A stretch of 64,000 bases of DNA from Jatrophihabitans cynanchi (GCF_027247405.1 NZ_CP097463.1:2728001-2792000); one strand, 5' to 3'; shown: positions 8,370-17,225, counted from the first letter of the stretch. Notes: generated from the letters alone by a model not told the origin. Translations and numbers: made by a program.

Positions 8370-9548
8370 TCAGGAGGTGTACAGGGCGCGTTCGCCGAGT
8401 TGGAACAGCTGCCGGTACAGGGTGGTGGGCTGGACGCCGGCGTAGGCGGCGGCCGCGGTGAGCCCGTGCTTGCGGCCGTGGTCGGCGGCGGCCCAGTACC
8501 GGAAGGATCCGGCGGACAGGCCCGGTTCGCGGCGGAGGTCGGCGACCTTGAGGAGCTTGCGGACCTGCTGGTCGGCACAGACCTGGGCGCTGGTGGAGGT
8601 GAGCGGCTGGTTGCCGCCGTACAGCACGGACGCGTCGGCGGGTACGGGCTGGGCGCGGCGGCGTTCGGCCTGCCAGGCGGTCAGCGCGGCGACGTCCCAT
8701 GGGTCGAGGCGGTTGGTGCGGGTGGCGATGGCGGTCTCGGCCCAGCCGCGGTCGGCCGGGCGGCCGGGCAGGGCGATGGTGGCGCCGGCGAGGTCGAGGT
8801 CGCGCCAGAGGATCTGCGGGGCCTCGCTGGTGGTGGCGGTGCTGGAGCAGATGGCCAGCGCAGCGGCGGCCAGGTGCCGGGTGCGGCTGGTCTGCGCGAA
8901 CGACGCAGCCAACCGCACCAACAGCACCTCGTCGTGCGTGGCCGGGCGGACGTGGACCTGCTGGTCGTAGCCGTTCCGGTTCCGGTGGGCGGTGGCCGCG
9001 CCGCGGCGGGTGCCGCGCTGGTCGACGCGGACCTGACCGGGCACCGGCAGCAGGCCGTGGACGGGGCTGAGCGCCGGGCCGGTCGCGCTGAACCCGGTGG
9101 GCACGCCGTGGTCGGCCAGGGCCAGGTACGCGGCGTGGATGGTGTTCTTGGCCAGCACGGCGGCGTCGGCGTCCAGGCCGTCCTCGAGGACGAACTGGTG
9201 CGCCAGCGCCGGGGGGATGTCGGCCCAGCGGGTGATGCGGTGCTGGCCGGCGGCGATACCGACCAGGGTGATCAGCACCGAGGTCATCGCGTCGGTGGCG
9301 GCCGGGTCGGGCGAGACCTCGTCCCAGCTCCGGACGACCAGCGGCAGCGAGTCGACGATGCTGCCGGCCAGCGCCGCGCTCGTGTCGTAGACGGGCCGGC
9401 GGGCCAGGGCGAGGTCGGCGTGGCTGCAGCCGGGGTCGACGCGCAGCAGCAGCGAGCCGAAGGCGGACTGGCCGACGCCGACCGGAGCCGGGTCGCTGGG
9501 GGGTGCGGGGGTGCCGCCCGGCGTGGGGGCGGGGGCCGCGGTGGTCAC
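8370..9548 (-). CDS. Degenerate tyrosine-recombinase-like protein (copy A)
   Basis: A 392-residue protein whose C-terminal half follows the phage-integrase fold: a helix pair resembling the box I region (ATTSEAPQILWRDLDL, where the catalytic arginine is replaced), a strand pair, then SFRYWAA around 349-355 in place of HxLRH. Arg350 is kept, but the histidines are not. The LGH motif reads YAGV and a tyrosine occurs at 378 (TTLYRQL), closer than usual. GTG at 9548 follows a GAAGGA site. It lies 53 bases after 9602-10090, probably in one operon. It looks like a recombinase fold with most catalytic residues lost; strand-exchange activity is doubtful. Confidence 0.6.
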   Translation of the reverse strand: MTTAAPAPTPGGTPAPPSDPAPVGVGQSAFGSLLLRVDPGCSHADLALARRPVYDTSAALAGSIVDSLPLVVRSWDEVSPDPAATDAMTSVLITLVGIAAGQHRITRWADIPPALAHQFVLEDGLDADAAVLAKNTIHAAYLALADHGVPTGFSATGPALSPVHGLLPVPGQVRVDQRGTRRGAATAHRNRNGYDQQVHVRPATHDEVLLVRLAASFAQTSRTRHLAAAALAICSSTATTSEAPQILWRDLDLAGATIALPGRPADRGWAETAIATRTNRLDPWDVAALTAWQAERRRAQPVPADASVLYGGNQPLTSTSAQVCADQQVRKLLKVADLRREPGLSAGSFRYWAAADHGRKHGLTAAAAYAGVQPTTLYRQLFQLGERALYTS

Positions 9549-9601
9549 GGGATTCCTTCAGCGGGTGGTCGTTGGGGGATGCGGTGAGTGCCGGTGTGCG
9601 T

Positions 9602-10090
9602 TCAGGGGCGGAACTCGCGGGCGACGGCGTAGGCGGCGCGGACCAGCGACACCGGGTCGTGGTGCAGCAGGGTGAGCTCGCCCTCGGTGACCGGGGCCGG
9701 GAAGGCGCACACCAGGCGCGCGATCCGGGTCTGGACGGCGTGCAGCGCCAGATCGTCGTCGGGCGTGGCGAGCCTGCGGGCGGCGTAGCGCCGGACCCAG
9801 CACGCCAGGCCATGCTGCTCGGACATCCACCTGCTGAGCTGCGCCGGCCAGCCGTCCTCGACGGCCTCCACGACGTAGCCGGTCAGCGCGAGGAACAGCG
9901 TGGCGGCCATCGACGGGTCGACCGCCGAGCGCAGCAATGCGCTGCGGTGGCGGTTCAAGTCCATGGCATTGCTCAGCGCGGCGTCGATCGTGCGCGCGGT
10001 GGCCTCGTCGAACTCGCTCGGGATGACGATCTCGTGCTGGGTGATGGCGGTGCCGAAGTCCACCGCGGCGGTGCTGGTCGTGCTGGTCAT
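9602..10090 (-). CDS. Hypothetical protein upstream of recombinase-like gene A
   Basis: A 162-residue, mainly helical protein with no recognised domain. ATG at 10090 follows GGAGAGC, a good ribosome binding site. It is the first gene of a probable minus-strand operon with 8370-9548. The DNA upstream of its start carries tandem repeats (10223-10266), which may be its operator. Function is unknown; the pairing suggests it works with the recombinase-like protein. Confidence 0.65.
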   Translation of the reverse strand: MTSTTSTAAVDFGTAITQHEIVIPSEFDEATARTIDAALSNAMDLNRHRSALLRSAVDPSMAATLFLALTGYVVEAVEDGWPAQLSRWMSEQHGLACWVRRYAARRLATPDDDLALHAVQTRIARLVCAFPAPVTEGELTLLHHDPVSLVRAAYAVAREFRP

Positions 10091-10222
10091 GGAAGCTCTC
10101 CACTGTCGTTCGGAGGATTCGCGGCCCGATGACCGCTGAAACCAGCCTCATCGAGCGGGGCGCGGAAAGCGTCCGACGAGAACCTGATCTTCCGCGTACG
10201 GCGTGCGCCCCGCCCCGTGCGG

Positions 10223-10266
10223 CTTTCGCCGTACCTCCGTACGGTTTTCGCCGTACCTCCGTACGG
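10223..10266. repeat. Two tandem 22-bp repeats with inverted CCGTAC/GTACGG arms
   Basis: Units at 10223-10244 and 10245-10266 agree at 21 of 22 positions. Each contains CCGTACCTCCGTACGG, an inverted repeat with a 4-base loop. They lie about 130-175 bases upstream of the start at 10090. They could be operator or iteron-like sites or a recombination site; two copies are too few for CRISPR. Confidence 0.7.
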
Positions 10267-10274
10267 CATCGGCG

Positions 10275-10637
10275 CTACCGAACTGCGAAGTTGCGATGAG
10301 TGAGACCGAAGTTGCGTGCTCTCGCTCCGGACCAAACCGCGGAAGTTACACGGCTCGCACCGGCCTGATCGTGTGGGTGTCGGCTCTTGCCGGACCCGGC
10401 GAAGGGCAGCGATGTCAGCGCCGTGGTGTGCCTGGCCGAGTACTGCACGTCGCCGCGGCGCTGCTGATCGAACCAGGCCGCCCACGCTCGGACGAGCTCG
10501 TAGACGTCGACGGTGCCGATCTCGCGGGTCAGCCCCGGCGCCTCGACTGCGTCGGCAGCGGTGGTGTCGGCGGGATCTCGCCCGTGTGGAGCCGGCAGAC
10601 GGGACACGCGCACGTTGGCGAGATCAGCGGCCTCCAC
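10275..10637 (-). CDS. Doubtful hypothetical protein
   Basis: A 120-codon frame starting with GTG at 10637. The middle part (GTVDVYELVRAWAAWFDQQRRGDVQ, split here as residues about 41-65) looks protein-like, with aromatic and acidic residues, but the C-terminal third covers the CGAAGTTGCG repeats and looks non-coding. Only a weak GGGGGT lies upstream. It could be a decayed gene remnant. No family recognised. Confidence 0.3.
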   Translation of the reverse strand: MEAADLANVRVSRLPAPHGRDPADTTAADAVEAPGLTREIGTVDVYELVRAWAAWFDQQRRGDVQYSARHTTALTSLPFAGSGKSRHPHDQAGASRVTSAVWSGARARNFGLTHRNFAVR

Positions 10638-10878
10638 CGAGCTGACCCCCGCGGGCGTGGGTCAGAGACGCTCGCGCAAGGCGGTGGTCGGGTCGCGGCG
10701 AGATAGCAGGGTGCCCTTCGAGCCTCGCGGTCGAACAGATGCTCGCGAACCACCGCAGGGCCAGGCGAGGGGTCCGGCCGGCGGAGGTGTGCACGCCACG
10801 CTTGTGCGGGGCGGGCGATGGGCGGGGTCGGTGCGCGACCGGTTGGCGGGTAGGTGAGTGTGAGGCGTTGACGGCCGG

Positions 10879-11421
10879 TCACGCGGCCCACCGGGCAGCG
10901 TCGGCACGCGCGGCGGTGAGCACGGGTTGCACGTCGGAGCCGCTGCGCAGCCAGGCTGCTGCCGACACATTGCCGGGCAGGTACGGCGCCGGTGCGGCCA
11001 GCCATCGTGCCGCGCGCCAGCGTCGGTCGTCGCCGGGCGTGATCAGCACGTCGAGGAGTTCGCGAAGGTGCGGCAGCGGGTTCCCGCGGTCGTCGAACTG
11101 CAGCGCGGGGTAGCGCCAGAAGCCGGACTCGGTCCGGCAGGCCAGCAGCGTGTGCGCCTTGTTGCGCTTGTCGATGGCCTGCTTGCTGATGCCGAGCCAG
11201 CGCGACAGCCCGCGGGTGTCGTAGCAGGGGCCGACCAGGGCCGCGGTCGGGTGCCGGCCGATCGGGATGGCTGCACCGACGCGCGCGGTCAGCTCCTCGG
11301 CGCTGCCCAGATCCTCTGGGCCCAGACCGTTCTCGGTGGCGAGCGCGAGCCGCGTTTCGATCGTGGCCACCAGCTGCTCGCGCAGACTCGCGAAGCTGGC
11401 ACTGAACGTCGCGTACATCAC
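10879..11421 (-). CDS. HTH protein resembling Xre/MbcA-type antitoxins
   Basis: A 180-residue protein with a helix-turn-helix at about 68-95 (TRGLSRWLGISKQAIDKRNKA), then FWRYPALQFDD and a helical C-terminus with WLAAPAPYLPG and AAAWL. This order resembles the DNA-binding plus toxin-contact layout of Xre/MbcA/ParS-like antitoxins. The start is GTG at 11421 or the adjacent ATG at 11418, after GAGAGGG. No RES-type toxin lies beside it. The divergent neighbour at 11578 is unrelated to known toxins as far as I can see, so a regulator of the block is equally possible. Confidence 0.6.
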   Translation of the reverse strand: MMYATFSASFASLREQLVATIETRLALATENGLGPEDLGSAEELTARVGAAIPIGRHPTAALVGPCYDTRGLSRWLGISKQAIDKRNKAHTLLACRTESGFWRYPALQFDDRGNPLPHLRELLDVLITPGDDRRWRAARWLAAPAPYLPGNVSAAAWLRSGSDVQPVLTAARADAARWAA

Positions 11422-11577
11422 CGCCGCACCCTCTCGGTCAACCGCGTCAACCTCTACCGTACGACGCAGTCAGCGCGGACAGGGCCGACTTCGAGGGGCC
11501 GCCCGATACCGCGGCCAGGTGCTGGCTCCGGATTGGCGTCGATCGCCTGTGTCGCAGCGAGACCTCACACTCTCGTC

Positions 11578-11937
11578 GTGGCAAGCACTGAGGCATCGAA
11601 CACCCCGTCCGCAACGCCCGCGGAGACGACGTCCGCGCTGTACCCGGGGTTGGGCGGACGCTGGCTGGTGAGGACCAGGCGCAGTTCGCACGTCTGGGAC
11701 TTGGACGCGTCGACCTACCAACGGCTGCCGGGGTCCACGGCCAAGCGCATGCCGCATGACGGCCGGGAGTTGCGGATCACCCGAGTGACGGCGTGGCCGG
11801 CGGTCGGCCGGTCGGCGTTGGTGTTCTTCGACGATCCGCACCTGGACGCGCTCGAGCACTGGCGGCAGTGCTCGACCATCCAGAGCATCACCCGACTCGC
11901 ACCCGGCGAACCCTCCGAAGACCAACCCCAACGCTGA
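11578..11937 (+). CDS. Hypothetical protein divergent from the HTH gene
   Basis: A 119-residue protein starting at GTG 11578. After a low-complexity N-terminus it has a compact region, LGGRWLVRTRRSSHVWDLD (25-43), ITRVTAWPAVG and SALVFFDDPHLDALEHWR, which looks folded and coding. The frame is open further upstream, but that part overlaps the divergent gene in antisense and was left out. Family unknown. Confidence 0.5.
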   Translation: MASTEASNTPSATPAETTSALYPGLGGRWLVRTRRSSHVWDLDASTYQRLPGSTAKRMPHDGRELRITRVTAWPAVGRSALVFFDDPHLDALEHWRQCSTIQSITRLAPGEPSEDQPQR

Positions 11938-12137
11938 AGCAGCGGTCCTTGCCACCATGCGCTGATCCGGCCCGGATGAGCCACGCCGCGGTGAATGCAC
12001 GGGCGGTTTGGGCTGCCCCCCTTGCGGGGGACGAAGCCGCACCGAGGGGTAGCGGCGCGCACCAATCCATCCGAGCGGTGCGCCGCGTCGCCGGCCAGCA
12101 AGCCCGCCGGCCGGGACGCCTAGCCCGTGGAGGGCTC

Positions 12138-12482
12138 ATGTCACCAAACGAGCAGTTCGATCAGGCCCCGGACGACCTGCCTCCCGGCGGGTCGAGCGTG
12201 ATGCCGCTGCCGCCTCGGCTCGCGGTTGCTGTCGCCCGACGGCACGCGCTGGCCGCGCACTGGGCCGAGTCCATGGCCCATGGCGGCCCGGGCGCGGAGA
12301 TCTTCCAGGAGTTGGCCGACCTGGAAGAGGCCATCGCCGAGGCCTGGCCCCGCTTCTGGGACGAGCACGCCCATGACTGGGCGATCCGCGACGCCGGGCT
12401 GATCCACAGTGAGGCGACGCCTACCGCCGCCTGCCGCACCTGCACCCTGCAATCGGCAGCGTGGAGGCGCGAGGCTGCCTGA
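12138..12482 (+). CDS. Hypothetical acidic protein
   Basis: A 114-residue protein with ATG at 12138 and GGAGGG 5-10 bases upstream. The central helix (LADLEEAIAEAWPRFWDEHA) is strongly acidic. A pair of cysteines, CRTC, is near the C-terminus. It is co-directional with, and 151 bases before, the DDE-like gene at 12634. No known domain. The open frame before 12138 lacks coding character. Confidence 0.55.
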   Translation: MSPNEQFDQAPDDLPPGGSSVMPLPPRLAVAVARRHALAAHWAESMAHGGPGAEIFQELADLEEAIAEAWPRFWDEHAHDWAIRDAGLIHSEATPTAACRTCTLQSAAWRREAA

Positions 12483-12633
12483 CCGCAGCGTCGGTCAGCA
12501 ACGTTGGTGATCTCGAGGAGGGGCGGAACAGCAGATCCGCCCCTCCCTCACGTCCGGGAAACGGGGGCGATTGCGCCGGCCGGCGGCCTTCGGACCGGTC
12601 ACGACGTCCCGCACCGACGTCGAAGGCGCAATC

Positions 12634-14607
12634 ATGTCCATCCACCCGTCCTTCACTGCCACGCCGACCGTGGCCACGCCGTCCCCGGTCCTCGCGAAGC
12701 CGGAGAGCACCACCGACCGGACACCCATCGTCCCCGACAGCGCGCGGGAACACGCGCCGAAAGACGCGCGCAGAGCAGGCTTCACCGCGAACAGTCCCGC
12801 AACACCCATCACCGCCGACACCCGGCCCACGCTGCAGCAGTTGACGCTGCCGGGGCCGCGGCGAGATGACGAGGGCCGTGGCGGCGCGATGGCCGGGCTC
12901 AACCTGATGCGGCTGATCATCCGCTGCCCACTGTTGCCGGCCTGGTCGAGCCGCATCATCCGCTCCCGCAAGGGGCGCCCCTCGGGACTGAAGAAGCCCG
13001 ACCTGTTCTGGACCTTCTACCTCCTCGCGACGCGGGAGTTCGGCAGCCACGAACAGCTGGACCAGGAGCTGAAGACCCACTGGTCGGCGATCCGCGACGA
13101 GTTCTGGTTCGAACATGGCGTCCTGCTGCCCGACGCGAAAGCGGACGGGGAGGTGTACGGCTACATGGACTTCAAGAGCTGGCGCAAGCACAACGTCATC
13201 GAGGCCGGCCGGGTCGAGGCGATGCTGCGCCAACTCACCGTTGTCTCGGCGCCGCTGGCCGCCGCCATCCGCGCCGCCGAGGAACCGACCGGCGCCGTGC
13301 GCGACCCGCTGAACCCAATGCCGTGGGACTGCCTGTCCGCCGACGGCACCGTCATGGACACCGCCTCCAGCGTGTACGAGCACAGCTACGTCGACCAGGA
13401 CGGTCACACCGTGAAGAAGATCCAGGGAAGCCGCGCGAAGACAGGCAAGCCCCGGCTGTACCAGCCGACGCGCAACACCGGCCACAAGCGCTCCGGCGGC
13501 GGTCGCGGTCTGTTCAACGTCGCCGCGGTCACCAAGGGCGTCGACACCTACACCCGCGTCGCGCTCGGCGTCGCCATCGGCGACCACACCCAGGGCGAGG
13601 TGCCCATCGCGATGGGCCTGCTCGAGCAGATCTACGACGTGGTCGGCAACCAGTTCCCCGTCCTGCTCTACGACGGCGCGCTCACCCCCGTGTTGTGGCA
13701 CGAGCTCACCCGCCGCTACGGCATCTACTGCGTCAACGCCAACTACGCCCGGCCTCGGCAGAAGGGCGAGCCCGCCTTCGACGCGCCGGACGAGCTCCTC
13801 GGCGCCCCGGCCGGTGCCGGCAAACGGCTCTACGGCCGACGCCGCAACGACCCCAAACGCACCTACATCACCGGGCTGCCACCCGAACGCCACACCGGGC
13901 CGGACGGCCACACCCACCTGCATCACCTGGTCGCCGACGACGGCGGCGTCTACGAGCTCGACCGGGCGTGGCGCCGCAGCGACCCCGGCGTCCGCCAGCA
14001 GCTGCTCGTCCCAACCCGCCTCGAGCGGTTGGTCGACGACCGGGACGAGTACTACTTCGCGGTCACCCTGACCGGAAAGTGCACGCACAGCAGTTTCGAC
14101 GTCACCTTCCACCTGCGCGACCACCAGCCCGAGCCCGGCGGGGAGCTGTCCTGGAAGTCGCAGGTCGCCAACATCCGGATCTTGCCCGAGGCGCTGATCG
14201 AGCGCTACGCGGTCGTGTTCGGTCGCCGCAACCAGATCGAGTCGTTCTTCTCCTGGCTGGAGCAGCGGTTCCGGCACAAGGACCGTCACGCCTCCTACGG
14301 CATCGACTCCGAACGCCTCGACCTCGCCGCCGTCGCCCTGCTCGAGAACGTCCGGGCCTGGGGGCACCTCGCGCTACGCCACCCCCGCCACGCCGAAGCC
14401 CTCGCCGCGCAGCTCGCCGAGATCGCGCACACCACCACCGTGGCCGGCGACTCCCCGCCCACCCCAACGCCCCGGCGCTCGGTCCTGGACGGCAGCCCGT
14501 CCACGCCGATCGTCCGGGCGAGTGTGCCCGTCGGCGTGCCCGTCACGCTGCCTCGTGTCGAGGTGCCCGCAGGCGTCGGAGCGTGGCCTGCCGGTCGGAG
14601 GCAGTAG
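12634..14607 (+). CDS. DDE-transposase-like protein A
   Basis: A 657-residue protein with an RNase H-like transposase core. Candidate catalytic acids are D237 (SADGTVMD), D347 (LLYDGAL) and E536 (RRNQIESFFSWLEQRF), spaced as in IS4-like DDE enzymes with an insertion between the second and third. The first ~85 residues are low-complexity Thr/Pro/Ala. ATG at 12634 follows GAAGG; the frame is open to 12571. The 3' end overlaps the convergent gene 14543-16057 by 65 bases. It shares YDGAL and RN-(x)n-E-x-F with that protein, so the two are divergent relatives. I cannot assign a named IS family. Confidence 0.7.
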   Translation: MSIHPSFTATPTVATPSPVLAKPESTTDRTPIVPDSAREHAPKDARRAGFTANSPATPITADTRPTLQQLTLPGPRRDDEGRGGAMAGLNLMRLIIRCPLLPAWSSRIIRSRKGRPSGLKKPDLFWTFYLLATREFGSHEQLDQELKTHWSAIRDEFWFEHGVLLPDAKADGEVYGYMDFKSWRKHNVIEAGRVEAMLRQLTVVSAPLAAAIRAAEEPTGAVRDPLNPMPWDCLSADGTVMDTASSVYEHSYVDQDGHTVKKIQGSRAKTGKPRLYQPTRNTGHKRSGGGRGLFNVAAVTKGVDTYTRVALGVAIGDHTQGEVPIAMGLLEQIYDVVGNQFPVLLYDGALTPVLWHELTRRYGIYCVNANYARPRQKGEPAFDAPDELLGAPAGAGKRLYGRRRNDPKRTYITGLPPERHTGPDGHTHLHHLVADDGGVYELDRAWRRSDPGVRQQLLVPTRLERLVDDRDEYYFAVTLTGKCTHSSFDVTFHLRDHQPEPGGELSWKSQVANIRILPEALIERYAVVFGRRNQIESFFSWLEQRFRHKDRHASYGIDSERLDLAAVALLENVRAWGHLALRHPRHAEALAAQLAEIAHTTTVAGDSPPTPTPRRSVLDGSPSTPIVRASVPVGVPVTLPRVEVPAGVGAWPAGRRQ

Positions 14608-16057
14608 CGGCGTGGTGGGCGGCCAGGGCGTTATTGAGCAGCCCGTAGCACAGGACGTCGAGCAGCTGCCGGGCCGCGCCCAGGCTCATCGCCCGGTCCA
14701 CCAGCAGGCTGCGCTTGAAGTGGGCGTTGAACGCCTCGGCGTCGTTGCGCAGCCCGTACAACCGGGTGAAGTCCTCCTCGCCCTCGGCGATGACGCGCAC
14801 CGCATCGGCGCGGCGGTGATCCGGGTCCCCGGGTTCGCCGTGCGGGGTCACCCAGGCCAGGAACACTCCCTGCGGGCAGGGGATCTCGTAGGCGACGTTG
14901 AAGTGGTAGCCACCGTGCAACCGGCGGGACCGCTTGACCTGTTTGCGGGGCAGCCGGCTCACCACGACCGGGGTGCCGGCGTCGTCGGTGCCGATCTCAC
15001 TGACCGCACCGTCGACCGCGGCCAGGGTGTGCCGGCAGACGCCGGTTGGGGTGTCGTGTTCCCACTGGCCGAGCGGGTGCCAGCGTGGCGCCGCCGGGGG
15101 TTTCTGCTGGCCGGCGGCGCGCTGCTTACGGCTCCGGGTCTTGCTCGAGGCGTGGACCTTGTTGACCACCAGCAGCCCGCACTCGCGCATCAGCTCGTCG
15201 ATGTGCACCCCGCGCAACGCGCCGTCGTAGACGACGACCTGCATCCCCGCCCCGGCCACCACGTGCAATGCCTTGATGCCGGCCACGGCCGCCTCGGCCT
15301 CGCCGCCGGGGCGTTCGGTCCGATGGACGCCGAGCACGACCCGCTGATGCGCCCGGTCGCCCCGGGCGTAGAGGGCCACGAAGTTCTGCCCGTGGACTGG
15401 GCCGGCGTGGCCGTGGAAGTCGGCGGCGTCCGGGTCGAAGCGGCGCCGCGGCGACGCGATCGGGTTGCCGTCCGGGTCCAGGTACTCGACCTTGGTGAGG
15501 CCGGTGGCCGGGTCGGTGACCCGCCGGGCCGCCGGCGGCCGGTACATCGGCCGCACCACGGTGCCGTCGCCGTAGACGGTGCGGCTGCGGTCCGGGTGGG
15601 TCAGCGACCCGGGCCCGTCCGGCCGCAGCAACCCGAGCTGCCGGGCCTGCTCGACCGCGGCGCGGGTGAACTCCTCCCGCAGCGCGTCCAACACCTCGGG
15701 GTCGGTGAAGTAGTGGTTGCGGGCGTACTTCCACGCGTCCCACCCCGGTGGCACCGGGCCGGCCGGCGAGATCTCCAGCTCCGGGTCCTCCGCCCGCATC
15801 CAGTCGGCGGCGTCGAGGATGAGCTGCCAGGTGCCGGGGTGGCGCAGCTCGTTCTCCACCCGCACCCCCGACCGGTACACCCGGGCCAGCACCCCGTACC
15901 CGAGCAGCACCCACGCCGGGTGCTGCGCCGGCCGGCCGGTGCCCTGCCGCGTCGGCAACAGCGCCGCCAGCCGGTACAGCGCCGGCAGCGAGAACACCGC
16001 CCGGACCTGATCGGCGGTGGTCAGCACCTCGCTGCGCACCGCCCGCAGCTTCCTCAT
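14543..16057 (-). CDS. DDE-transposase-like protein B
   Basis: A 504-residue relative of the protein at 12634-14607, on the opposite strand. Candidate acids are D164 (VYGDGTVV), D278 (VVYDGALRG) and E441 (LRNDAEAFNAHFKR). ATG at 16057 overlaps the stop of the recombinase-like gene 16054-17073 as ATGA, so the pair is translationally coupled. The frame stays open upstream, but the overlap fixes the start. The last 65 bases are antisense to the end of protein A's gene. Coupling of a DDE-like to a recombinase-like gene is unusual and suggests they act together. Confidence 0.7.
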   Translation of the reverse strand: MRKLRAVRSEVLTTADQVRAVFSLPALYRLAALLPTRQGTGRPAQHPAWVLLGYGVLARVYRSGVRVENELRHPGTWQLILDAADWMRAEDPELEISPAGPVPPGWDAWKYARNHYFTDPEVLDALREEFTRAAVEQARQLGLLRPDGPGSLTHPDRSRTVYGDGTVVRPMYRPPAARRVTDPATGLTKVEYLDPDGNPIASPRRRFDPDAADFHGHAGPVHGQNFVALYARGDRAHQRVVLGVHRTERPGGEAEAAVAGIKALHVVAGAGMQVVVYDGALRGVHIDELMRECGLLVVNKVHASSKTRSRKQRAAGQQKPPAAPRWHPLGQWEHDTPTGVCRHTLAAVDGAVSEIGTDDAGTPVVVSRLPRKQVKRSRRLHGGYHFNVAYEIPCPQGVFLAWVTPHGEPGDPDHRRADAVRVIAEGEEDFTRLYGLRNDAEAFNAHFKRSLLVDRAMSLGAARQLLDVLCYGLLNNALAAHHAATASDRQATLRRLRAPRHEAA

Positions 16058-17073
16058 CGGCCCTCCCCTCCCCGGCTGCGGCGACCTCGACCGGTCGCGG
16101 CGGCCCGCCAGTCGAGGCCGATGTCGGTCGCGGCCTCGTCCAGCGACCGGTGCCCGAGCGCCAGCGCCGCCTGCTCGATCGAGCCAGTCCGCTCGTAGAT
16201 GACGCGCCCGGCCCAGTGCCGCACCGACCCCGGCCGCACGTCCGGCTCCCGGCCCAGGCCGGCCTGGTTCAACACCGCCCGCAGCGCCGTGCAGGCGGCC
16301 GCCTGCGCCTTCGCCCCGCCCGGCGGCCGGCGCCCGCCGTAGGCCAGCAGCGTCTGCCCGTCCGCGCCGGCCGCGTGCAGCTCCACCACGCGCCGCGCGA
16401 CGACCGCCCGACCCCACTCGCTCAGCACGCCCACCCTGGGCTCGTGCCGGCGGGTGCCTGGCAGCGCCACCCCGGTCGCTCCGACCCCATGGCGGACGTC
16501 GGCGACCCGCACGGCCGCGATCTCGCTGCTCACCGCGGTCGCTTCGGCCAGCGCCCACACCGTCGCCCGCACCGGTGACCACAGCTGCGGATGCCCGTAC
16601 GCGCTCAACCGGGCCAGGCCGAGCTCGTCGTCGGTCAGCGGCCTGGCGGCCAGCTCGCCGCGCGGCGGCAGCTGCAGGTCGAGCGTCGGGTCGCCGTTCG
16701 CCAGTCCGAGCGCGCGCAGTGACCGGTACAACGCCCGCAGCGCGGTCCGCCGCGCGTGCATCGTCGCCAACTGCGGCGCCCTCCCGGACCCGGTAGCCGC
16801 CCGGACGAACTCCTCCGCCTGCCGCGGCGTCACCGCCGCGAACGACGACGTGCCCCGGAAGGCGAGCCGCTGGGCGAACCGCGACACCGTCTCGCCCATC
16901 CGAAGCTGCGTCTGCTCGGTCAACGCCACCGAACTCGCCCAATGCGCCTGGACCCGCGCGAGCGTCTCCTTCAAATCACACCGTGTGCCGGACGTGTTGC
17001 ACCCCGAACCCGGCGACGCCGTCCTGCTCAGATGGCTGGACACCTCTTGCGTCGACATCACCCGTCGGCCCAT
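16054..17073 (-). CDS. Degenerate tyrosine-recombinase-like protein (copy B)
   Basis: A 339-residue protein with an N-terminal SAM-like core-binding region (about 35-135) and a C-terminal integrase-like domain. Box I reads TAVSSEIAAVRVADV (179-193), with Ser182 where the catalytic Arg should be. Box II reads PGSVRHWAGRVIY, with R285 and H286 present but the first His replaced. LGHRS keeps H308, but Asp317 lies at the nucleophilic Tyr position. ATG at 17073 follows GAAGGGG. It is coupled to the DDE-like gene by ATGA. By these residues it should be catalytically dead and may act in DNA binding or complex architecture. Confidence 0.65.
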   Translation of the reverse strand: MGRRVMSTQEVSSHLSRTASPGSGCNTSGTRCDLKETLARVQAHWASSVALTEQTQLRMGETVSRFAQRLAFRGTSSFAAVTPRQAEEFVRAATGSGRAPQLATMHARRTALRALYRSLRALGLANGDPTLDLQLPPRGELAARPLTDDELGLARLSAYGHPQLWSPVRATVWALAEATAVSSEIAAVRVADVRHGVGATGVALPGTRRHEPRVGVLSEWGRAVVARRVVELHAAGADGQTLLAYGGRRPPGGAKAQAAACTALRAVLNQAGLGREPDVRPGSVRHWAGRVIYERTGSIEQAALALGHRSLDEAATDIGLDWRAAATGRGRRSRGGEGR

Positions 17074-17225
17074 CCCGACCCCTTCCCGGCCACCGATTGG
17101 ACGGCCGAAGGGTGCGGGCCACCGACGTCACGGCATTCGCTCGGCGGGGTCGTCGCGCTGCGAGCCGTGGCTGATTGCGCCGCGGCCTTGGTCGGCGACG
17201 TTCAGTCACGCACTACGCGGCAGCA

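Larger units (their letters stand above)
10091..10878. other. Repeat-rich region with at most one weak gene
   Basis: This stretch holds two adjacent 22-bp direct repeats (10223-10266), a further CGTACGG upstream near 10195, and a 10-bp CGAAGTTGCG motif twice with 21-bp spacing (10286-10295 and 10307-10316). Apart from a doubtful minus-strand frame at 10275-10637, I see no gene. The repeats at about two-helical-turn spacing suggest protein binding sites. Confidence 0.5.

Noticed and set aside
8200-9813. 537-codon minus-strand frame overlapping recombinase-like gene A
   Set aside because: Pro/Arg/Ala-rich and in another frame from the recombinase-like product; no ribosome binding site.
10223-10266. 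Possible CRISPR
   Set aside because: Only two adjacent units with no spacers.
12421-14367. 648-codon minus-strand frame opposite DDE-like gene A
   Set aside because: No domain and skewed composition; the plus strand has the DDE residues and normal protein character.
14522-16198. 558-codon plus-strand frame opposite DDE-like gene B
   Set aside because: Antisense shadow; composition is not protein-like and the minus strand carries coupled, recognisable genes.
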